Assembly: GCA_948470475.1 (NCBI GenBank)
Contig: OX419345.1
Coordinates: forward strand, 2,792,501 to 2,856,500
Length of the DNA stretch: 64,000 nucleotides
From: Galaxea fascicularis
Taxonomy: Eukaryota; Cnidaria; Anthozoa; Scleractinia; Euphylliidae
Direction: 5' to 3'
A program made the translations under genes and the position numbers. The notes under the pieces were generated by a model. The model made no database searches, had not been told where the DNA came from, and worked only from the letters and a program-made list of their open reading frames with translations. Shown piece after piece: positions 50,201 to 61,106 of this stretch. How positions within the stretch are numbered: position 1 is the first letter of the stretch; each line of letters begins with the position of its first letter.

Positions 50201-53200
50201 CCCTCCCACATTTTGGGTGAGTATTCATTCCACACACCGGCTGATCGGTGTTGTGTTGACAGGTGCCTGACAGGTGGGCTATGACTCAGTTGCCATGGTG
50301 ACCTCTTCACCGTTGAGGAGATCGTTACCCTCTCTGTTGCTACCTCACGGCACCTACACTCCAATACTATGGACTAATTGTTTTAACTGCACTTGTAATA
50401 TGCAAACTTACTTGATCAGTCGCCACAAACTCTCAACCAGATCTAGATTGTTCAGACGTGACTCGGATTTTTTCGAGAATGGAGGATTCTTTGTAAGTGA
50501 ATACAGCGTGTAGTGCCTGTAGAGGACGTAAGAGCAAGCTCAGTAGGACAATTTTAAAACTGTGCTATTTCAATTGTCAGCACAAAGAATGAAGAAAATG
50601 GATTAAACACCACAGCTAAAAGAGCTAATGATTTTAATTTCGTTTCTTCAACACTTTGATACTACTGACATATTATACTAACTGTTCCCTCCAAACCAGT
50701 CGGCTGTCAGCTTCCTTCCCGTTTTCGTGGGTAGAAGCTTAATGCGGTTTCTTCTAATCATAGGCATTGTGTACCTTTTAAAACACGGCGATTCGAACAA
50801 GCCGGTGAGTTCGGACATGTTATTTCGTTCCCCACCAACAGTTAGCATTTTTTGCGAATGTCGTTTTCACAACGCCAACACAACGTTGGTCGTACAACAA
50901 GGAGCCATGGTTAAAATATTCTAAAAAGGAAGCATATACCTGATGAAAGGGACTGGGTCATTTTCAATCAATCCGATCAAGTAATTTAATCCTCTCTCCA
51001 GGCTTTCAGCTAAAACCAAATTATTCAGTTTGATTCAGTTAAGCAATAAACAAAACAAAGTGGAGACTATACACCCAGTCAGCTTTGTTTTAGGTTTGTT
51101 GTCTCTCGAATATAGTGAAAATTTCTCCTTTCAAATTTAGCTGTACCCATATTCTTACGTACCTTTCCCTACCCAAACCCAACCTGTTATAATAAGTCAA
51201 TAAGTCAAGTTGACGATGGGTTAGGGGAGGGGTTGGCGCGTAGTTGCCCAGCTACTGGAATTGATCTCTCTTACGAATATAGATACAACTAAGTACTATA
51301 TCTTTATCGTATTTTATACTATGCCATAGAAAATAAAGCCAATCGGAATGCGAGAAAAATGTTGTATATTCGTCGGTATTCCGCTGAACCTTCCCATCGT
51401 GTAGCGCATCGATTATGTAATGCCACCTATTTTCTATGACATGGTTTAAAATAGTTATGCAAGGCTTTCTTGTGGTTTACCATAGAGTGTCCCACTCGTC
51501 ACTTGTATACGAAGAAAATACAAGTGACTTGTGGGATATTCCATGGAAAACCACTCAAAAGCATTGCATAACTAGTATGTACGTATGATTTTAGAAATGA
51601 TACATTTGTCATACAAGTCACGTGAGGTCTAACGGGCAACATACATTTGCTACTTTAAACAACTGATTCAAAACTGTTTCAAGGTAAAATTGAAAACCAC
51701 AAGCGTGATATTAAATGGAAGACAAGAAGATTAAACTGACTTTTGGTGAGGTCCACAAGACAGTCAATTGCTGCCAGACGAACATCTTCAAAATGGCCAT
51801 AACTAAGTAAAGGAAAGAAAACAGTTTCAGTAATTGTAATCATATTTGTCGATTCAACTGAGTCATAAGTGTGCTATCAGAGTACACACACACGGACAAA
51901 TGGAATGCATTTGTTTTATACTTTTGTGGTTTCTTCGTGTCGTGACGTCATTCGTGCATCTAACTCCCCTAGACCAATCAAAACGGGAGGTTTACATCGT
52001 CCATTGTATAGGGTACTGTAGCAGCTCTCGTAAGCTCTAAATTTCATAGGCACGCATAGTGTAGCACCTCTATTGTTTTAGGGATAGGGTCCATTGTTTG
52101 TGTTGTTTGCTCTTTTGTTCACCTGAAGGGTTGCAAGGCAATCTCGTGAGACCTTAAGAGAGCTGCTACATGCCTCATTGTATAACTCATCCTTATAGAC
52201 TTACCTAGCGTAATATTCAAAAGCAGCAGGATCTGCAGGAACATGGCCATTGACTTGTAAAACTCTGAGTGCTTTCAGACAACTGAAATAAATAAGCTTG
52301 GTTTGGTTTTGCCTGACTTCAATTCGACTAAACTACAGGTAAACATGGGAAAATTTTAAAGTTTCAACTCACAAATGCTGAGCCCAGCACTAAATAAGCG
52401 CAGAAGAACCGTCAAGTTTCAACTACTACCAACTGAGCGAGAATCCTAAGTGCCTGGCCTACTCTGACCACAAGCGCACGTGACGTAGGGGAGGAAAATG
52501 CCTTTTTCTCAAAATTATTTATTTTCACTTCCTTGGTTTTAGCTCGATCGCATTTTACAAGTAAAGGAAGTTAAAAAAACTCGCGAAAGACTTAAAATGG
52601 CGAGAAGTTATATTTTAAAATTTCGTTTTCGCTACCCTTCCCGTCGTCGCTGCTTAAGTTTCCAAATAACACTGACAAAAGGAGCAGATTCAAAGAAAAC
52701 GTGTTTCATGAACAAGACCTAGTGGCAAATGTGGCGAAAAGGGGGAGGTACAAACAACAAACTCACCTCACTGACACTACGTATCTGTAGGTTGGAAGTA
52801 ACTTCTCTAAATTCAGCTGGCGAGTCACCTCTCCCAGGATTAGCTGTGTTTCTTCTGTTAACTTCACCACTGTTTTGCCCTCACTAGTAAACGATAATAC
52901 AGGCACGTTAGTTCAGATCGATTATCAAGTCGGGAAAGTAATTCGCATATGCTTTGGTTTTGGTTTGTTTTGCTTTGTGAATGGCTACTAAACTTGGCGC
53001 TATTTTCACAAATTTAAAAAAAAATCAACCGATGAGAAACTAAACAAAACCAACTGTGACTTGTGGTGCGCATTTTCCCGGGCTTGGTGCAGGCAACCTG
53101 TAATTGCTTCGAATTCTGATTGGTTCATTGCGCTGTTTACAACTGCTGTGATTGGCCAGTGCAATTGTTATGGTTTTGGTTTTTTGACATTCAAATTGAT

Positions 53201-56200
53201 TATTACTCTGTTACAATTGCTTTCACGTGTTAACATTCATTTCGAGGTAAGTAGTCGAAATATCGGACACAGCATACAAACCTGTTAGTGGTCACTATAG
53301 AGACACCAGGTGTGACAGTGTTCGCCAGAGCGTCAATGAGAGCACTTCGATAATGACTATCTGTGTACTGAAATGCAATAGAGATCTAGTTTTCGAAAAG
53401 AGCGCATACTCTGAAAGCGGAATACTTTTGGTGGAGGTGACCTAAGACCACTGCGCAAAATACTCCAAAATAGCCTGGACCGAGCTTTTGAAGTCGATTC
53501 GCTGTGAGAAGGGATAACGCGCGAAGTCCCTGAACGGTGGTCAATTTACATTATCAATTCCATTGATAAACCAAATTTTTGTATACAACTCCCCCACCGA
53601 CGCATCACCACAGTTTCTTTAAAAACTACTCCCTTTATCTTTGAAGTTGATGTCCGGTCTTGGCGGGCCGTGCACCAATTTCCCGCCAAAAATCTCCCAT
53701 GTTTACTGTACTCTGTTCTTTCTGCTATTGCGAACAGAAAGGACGCAGAGACTCATTACGGTAAGAGCATAGGTCGCAAACGAACTACAATACCGCCAAT
53801 TGGAGAATTCCTAATCCAGAAAAGCCATGAACAGACGCAATGAAAATTAAGTCACCTTACAATCAAAGCCATTCTCACAGATACAAATTAAATATCACAA
53901 CTGAAAAATTATCGTTTTTGCCATCAACAATAATGACTGGATAAATGATCTTATTAGCTCAATGTACCTTGTTTAGCCTGTTATCATTGTACTTAATTAA
54001 ATCCAAGATAAATTGCAAGACTTCACGGGGGCACTGACAATGCACATTTCTGACGGAAGCGATGGCGACGGGCAAAGTCTGAGGGAAAAAATTAAACATG
54101 ATGTTGGTTTGCACGGCAGAATAACCACAGTAGAAATATGCCCTGAACCGTACTTAAGATACAGCTAAGGAATAACTTGACGCCAACAACCATTCACTGA
54201 AATATTGAGTGTTTCCAAAAACCATCGGTGGTAAAGTGAATTCAGCTATTTAAAGCCCCAAAAGTATTTTTGCTGACTTTTTTGAAATAATATTGGATGT
54301 GGGGTTTGTACTTTATAGCCAAAGGGGGGAAGGGGGGGGGGGGGCATGTTTTTGTGACTGAAACAGGATTCTGAAGTGATGTGAAGTGAGAATTTGTTCA
54401 CAGCCATCACCTTGAATTTCCCGATTTCTTAAAAATAAAGAAACTGTAAAAATCGACCCATAATAGGTAAAGAAACGCTGAAATAAAATAAAAAGACAGA
54501 TGATAAAAATTTAACTTTAAAAACTTAAGAAATTATAATCAAGCTAACTTTAACATTAATCCTGTTCGAACATACAAAACGTGCAAGGCATGAAACCATC
54601 AAAATCAATTATGACGATGGCTAAATTGCTGGACAAATCACAAAGTTTACTGGCGTTTGTTTTAATTAAAACAGTTACTTAATATCTTTTAAGTTGGTTT
54701 CGGTATCAAGAAGCTTAATTTAACGCTCAAAAAAACCTTTTGCACAAAGTAGGCGATGAAATTCAAGAAGTCGTTGTATTTGACAATGTGTGGACACGAC
54801 TGCGATCCAAACATATTCCTGAAAATTCCAATCATTGTGGTGTGACCGGTCCAGCTGGCTGCAGTAGCTGAGGCCACCTGTTCAAGAGAAAACAAATGTA
54901 ATATTACTGTAACAGGGTTGTCACTAATTTTTGAAGTAGGTGGGAATATACAAAAAATAGCCAGAGATTCCAGTTGTTGTAGTGAAGTCAACATGCTGGT
55001 TGTATATCATTAAGTAGCTGGGGATATACCTCAAAATACAAGGGGAAATCCCCGGCCCCCGACCCTCAATGACAGCCCTGCTGTAGATAAGATAAGTTTT
55101 CAAAAGTTACCGTTCATCAAGACCAATAAATTACTCAAGCAATGAACCAATCAGAACCAAGCACAGGAAAAAGCGTGCGAGCAAGTCACGTGGTTTTGGT
55201 TTTGCTGTTCATTGGTTGAGAAATTGGCGCGAGTATAGCCTGGCAATCACAGAGCAAAATATGGCAACAACAAAGCACACGAGAATTACTTTTACCACTC
55301 AACTGAAAACAACTGTAAACGACGCAAACAGCGTAAAGAACTACACAAAATTCAAAGCAATTGCATGAAGCCGGCACCAAACCGCAGAGGTCACGAAACA
55401 CATGCCTGTAGATAGTTTTTCAGATACTAACGCGTTCATTAGTACCCTGATGTTAACGTAAGATGGCTGGATTTAGCTTTGAAACTATAAACGTGAATAT
55501 TCGAGAACATAATAAAGAATGTAAACTCAGAGCCACTGCACGTTTTTTTTTCTCACCTTGGCAAGACAAAAACATGCTTCTCGCCTCACTTTATAAAAGC
55601 ACTCATTTTGATTAATGATGTCGATTAAAGCCTGTCTTGTTGCTTGGGTGGGAAACTTCTCCAACGCCAGAATAGCCTGTATAACAACAACAACAAACAA
55701 GCTTGCCTCAACTTACTTGCAGTTAAAAAATACTATAGACACTCGGTCGTATCAAAGAATCACACGATATTGTCCAGGGGCCGGTTCCTGAAAGGTGTAA
55801 TAACTCTATTCCAGGGATAAATGTGTCTTATTTCGCTATTTATCCGTTGAATAAGGCACATTTATCCCTGGAATAGAGGTATTACACCTTTCAGGAACCG
55901 GCCCCAGGATGTTTTCATCAAAGTGTCCTTTCTTACAGTGAAAAATTACAACTGCACTCTAGACAATTTTAAATACTTAAATTAAATAGTAAATTGCCCA
56001 CACCCGTTCAGGGGCTTTTCAGGGACAATGAACACAAAAGAGTTAAGAATCCCAACTGGCGAGAGGTACACCACTTGGCTATTTACAAGGATGACCGAGC
56101 TGTTGAACAACGAACTGCCCAGACCAACAGCAGTGAGTGATCAGAGTGGGACTGAGCCTTGGACTTACAGATGGCAAGTCTCTAGGCTACTTTGCGACGT

Positions 56201-59200
56201 TATCCACAGACTCAAAACTAGGAACCACCTTGAATATCATAAGTAGTACCACAGAAAGGTACTACACGGTAGCTTTCATTTGACAGGACAGATGTAAGGA
56301 TTTTACCCACAGACTCAAAAATCACAACCCGGCTTGAAAGATGAAGATTTGATTCAACACAAATCATTCTACTGTCCAATGCTACCTCGCTCTGAGCGAT
56401 GACATCTCTCTCGTGTCTCAGTTGATACTGCCACATGTAGTCAGGTTGCTCAAACGTCACATGACGCAGCCAGGTTACTTCAGGGTCAATTCGAACCCAC
56501 AGCACGGGTGAATCAGAACTGTCATCAGAAAGACAGAAAAAACATCAGAAACCAGGGATCAAGTGGTGAAATGAGGTTACTGTTATCAATAACTCTCTGC
56601 GGAGGAACTTCATCGGAATCATTTCCTCTTTTAAATTGTCTTAGAAAGGGTGACGTTCAGCTAGGCCCAACTTAATTGGGATAAAGTTAAGGTGATATAT
56701 AAATAAAATTTTTGGGATCTTTGGCTAATCAGCGAGGTAGTTTTGTGGTAAGGGAAAAAGCGTAGCAAAAGAAATGTTCAGGGGTTTGATCATGGGTTGG
56801 AAATTACCTTCTTTTTAAAAGGGGAGACTTCCTATATACCAGTTGACAATTTTTTCTGAGTGTCTTAAAAATGGCAACGACCGTTTACAAAAGGGAAATT
56901 TGTGGTGACTCCATACAGAAGCAACTATACGTACTCCATGGCATCAAGGTTCATATCGACTTCTTCCCCTGTCATAAGTGGAATTTTCTTTTTCTTGTTT
57001 CTGTTGTTGAAAAGATAACACATTTTTAGAAAAGTTACATAAAGAGGTCAAGATACAAGACAAAAGCCTCAAAAATCACAAAATCCGCTTAGAAAAGCTT
57101 GATAATAATCGACATAAATAAAATTAAATGAAAAGGTCTAACTTGAAGAATTGTTTCTACCATGTACCTTCAGTTTATGACTGTTAGACCTAACTTGACA
57201 TTGTTCCTTAGATTAGTTCATATCCGAAATTAATCGGCGGCCAAAACGGACCAAAAGAAGCCAGCTAAATATAAAGGTTGACAAGACGATAGAACCGGTA
57301 ATGTCCTCTCCAAGTTCACGACGCTTGCAACTTCGAGGTAAATCGGAGAATTTCAAAACTATGACTACAAGACAAACAATCCATAATGCTCGATTTAACA
57401 CCAATTTTGCGCGATCTACCATTTTCAGAAATACCACTCACTACACCTGACAAGTAACTTGCTTTTCATCTTACCTACGACTCTTGGAGTGGCATGGCAG
57501 CTCATGCCGGCTGTAAGTATCTTCAATCTGAACTGTGTGGTTGAATGACCCGTCCAGTTCCTGTATACAAACTGTGAGAGGACCCTAACAACAAGAAACT
57601 CAATCATTTACACATTGCGTTCACACGGTTGTGAAAAGAAATATTAATTTTATTTTAGTTATGCTAACAGTTGCTTGCACCCTATAATCAATTATCAGAG
57701 TGTGCTCTGTTTATTACTTTAAACCAGTTTTAGTTTTGCCTTTTCCTAGAACTATTGTCTTTTCTTTGCCTAAAAATCGTGACATTCGAACATACTGAAT
57801 TAAAAACCACAGAATAAAATTCATTTCACCATAATCAGCTTAGGAACAAACACAGAGATCTCAAAAAACTTAAACACAAACCGGGCACCTAAATGATTGT
57901 TTCCCTTACCACATACTTGGCTGTTCCTCGTGACATGTCTTGCTTGATTTCAAGCTCAACAATGTTACGTTTTCTGTTGAAAACAAAGCTGCCATGGAAT
58001 TTAGCAACACCACTATGACAACTATAAAGAAAGTCAAGGAAATAAACTACAATTTTATTAACCTCTATTTAAGCTGGAAATTTGACAGTCAACACTGCTA
58101 CACTGCAACATTATAATGTGTCAGGCAACACCAATGAATAGCTATCTTTCTGCCAAGCTTAAATCAAGAGCAAATCAAGTGATAAAGACTGTACGTTTTT
58201 GTAGAATTACAAGAGCTTTTGGAAGATAGACAGCAACCTGACAATTTTGGGTGGGACCTCTTTGCCATTAAATACTGATTGGAAGATAAAATCTAGACTG
58301 TATAGAGGAATGATACATTCATAGTTCATAGCAATTTTTCATGGACGATGTTTGTCCAAAGAGGAAAGGGGCAATGAGGTTAACCCTATGTGGAGCCAGT
58401 GCCAACCCAAAGGCCAGACCGCTGGAACCACATCCTCTACTCTTTGTGATCATGCAGTATGTGGGTTTGTTAAATGTCCCGCAAAGTTATCATGAACAAG
58501 AGTTGTGTTTTAAGTGGCACACTGGATTTCAGATGAGGATACATCCACTGATCCACAAACACATTAATATCCTTCCCAGAGACTGTTGATATTGACTTTA
58601 GGAACTGTTACAAAAGAGAAATAGAAAAGATTAAGTCAATGAGATCAAGATAATGTTATTCCCTTCTCTTGCATATTAAAGTAAATTAGAGTAACTGTTA
58701 AATTAAGAATAAAAGCAAAAAGCTGTAATAAAAATCAAAGGCACTATACTATGTCTAAGTCCAGTGTTCCAAATAACTTTTAGAGTTCATGGGTCAGTAG
58801 ATGTGGGTCTTCCCAAAATTTCTTACTCAACAACTCAGTGTGTCAGGTCAGGGAGCCAACTTTCTTGGGCTTTTGATTCGAGAACCTGCTCTTCTCGGGA
58901 ACACTGTAAGTTGCATATGGGTCATCAGGATTGATGTCCTTTACTCTTGTAAAATACTCGAGTCAAGATCAGCTAAGATTAGGTATGTGATAATAAGCCA
59001 AGGTTCTACACCCTTTCAGGCATGTAATTCCAAATACAAGGTTGCTTTCAAAGTCTGGAAGCTCAGTTTACACTTGATTTGCTCGTAATGAGCTTAGTAA
59101 AACTACGTTCACCTTGGGGCTAAGATTGTTTTGTTCAAGCCTTACCCCACTAGTGGAGAGAAGAAGGTTTGTCCAGAGACTGTAGTCAGCTTTGGGCTGT

Positions 59201-61033
59201 GCTGCACTGTTAGCAAGTGACAGAAGCTTGTTAAAGACCTGTTTGTTAGGAAAAGCACAGTAATGTATTGTTGCCACATATAAATAATTACCATGCACAG
59301 TCCAACAGAACCCAAACCACTGAGATTGCTGGCAGCCTTGTTTTGTGTCATTTTAAAAACAGGCCACAATAAAAAGGTGAAACCTGGAGCAATCAAGTTG
59401 AGAGAGCTACAGTGTACATGAGAGGCCAAATCCAAATATCTCCTGCTTTCATTTACTCGTTGTTCAGTTTATACCTCACTGTGTCAATGGTTTGCAATCT
59501 CAACTATCCAGGGACTGCCAGGAATGTAAGGACCACTCTGGAACCTTAACTCTTCAAGCCCTTGGATCAATATGAATATTCTCTTCACTTAACCAGCTCC
59601 AGATGTGTCTTATGGCATCTGTTCAACAAGCAGGGCATTCAAACACTAGTGATCATTTTGTATATTCTCAAAAATTACATGCTTCTCTAGTAGTAACAAT
59701 GCAAGGAGAAATTGCATGCTGTTGAAACCTGCAGCAAGGGTTCCTGTCCAATGCGCATCTCAATCATTCTCATAACAAGGTGTGACTTGCTCCAGATGAT
59801 CTCCAGGTTCCTTCCTGATGTCAGATGAGGGTGCAAGTGAGGGCTCCCCTGAGATGGGGATTCTGGTGCATGTCCTGAGGAGGAGCCTGTGGCACTCGGT
59901 ATGGATAATGACCCTGAATTATGAAGTGGAGGGATTCCAGGGCCTTGCATTTCATAACAGCACACCTGTCTGGACTCCTTTGGGAGGAGATAACAGATAA
60001 TTCTGTTAAGCTGAACCCCCAAAGACAAATGCCTTGAAAGAATAAATGTAGCAGTCTTTTGTGGGAATCTACCCACAAGCATCAATACAAATTCAAGCAA
60101 GTGGCTGATTGCTAAAGGTTGACAATAACTTCAAGGAGTAAAAATAAGGAAAACCAGAGTGTTAGTATAAGTAAAAATTACTTTCAACCCTGTTGATGTA
60201 AAGCTCCCTTGATTAGTAAATGTAAACAGGGTTATGAATCTGTTATAACCAAATTATCATTATCATTAGATTATCGCTGACCCTCCAGGTAGCTCTGTAC
60301 ATACCATAACAAAGTTGTAATGAATAGGATACCAAATATGACAACAGTTTGCAAAGTGATCCTTATGAATGTGATTTGCGGATAACAACTTTTTTATGTG
60401 ATACTAACCGCTCTTATCCATTGCCTGTATTCATTGTTACCAAACATCTTTTTCATAAATAAACCAAACAAGTATCCAGACACTCCCCTGGCGAGCCACA
60501 AATCAGACCTGTTGATGAGATTAATGATTTCTTGTCATGATTCAGTTTACAGCAATGCAAGAATGTGTTCCTGTAATAGTACCAGATTCAATCTTAATTC
60601 GTTTCAATAATTAGCCACGAGATTGCTTGTCCCACAAAATCAAAACCACCAAATTTTACTTGTTTAGTGTACATTCACTGATTTGTCTGTAAGTATGTGT
60701 ATTCTGGCACATACCATGTCTGTATACAGAGATAGCATCCAAAAAACTGCTCTGCTAATGCCTTTGAAAGACATTTTCTTGTTTCAAATCCCTGATCAAT
60801 GATTCTTGAAGAGTGAAGGAGACTTGTACTGGAATAAAAGAGCACAGCATAGAATTACTGCAAAGTCCTGAATGTAAAGTGAAGTTTGCATTCCTAAAGG
60901 ACAAAGCCAGGTAAGTCAAATTTGAGCTATTACAGAGATTTAGCATCATGTTTACAGCCAACGGCAAACAGCAAACGGCAAACGGCAAATGGCAAACGGC
61001 AGGCCGCCGCTTGTCATAAAACCAAGAAAACTC

Positions 61034-61065
<32 letters not shown>

Positions 61066-61074
61066 ATTGCTTTG

Positions 61075-61106
<32 letters not shown>

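Noticed and set aside
48307..50411. Loss of a TAF2 exon through transposon insertion
   Set aside because: At first no match to the DWRLRC block was visible, but the phase demanded a 3n+1 exon, and 49902-50001 fits in length, splice sites and alignment.
58341..58589. 82-codon plus-strand frame
   Set aside because: It overlaps a TAF2 exon antisense and has no recognisable motif.
59818..60000. Plus-strand 60-codon frame and the second minus-strand frame at 59821-60078
   Set aside because: Both are shadows of TAF2 window exon 10, whose own frame matches the family.
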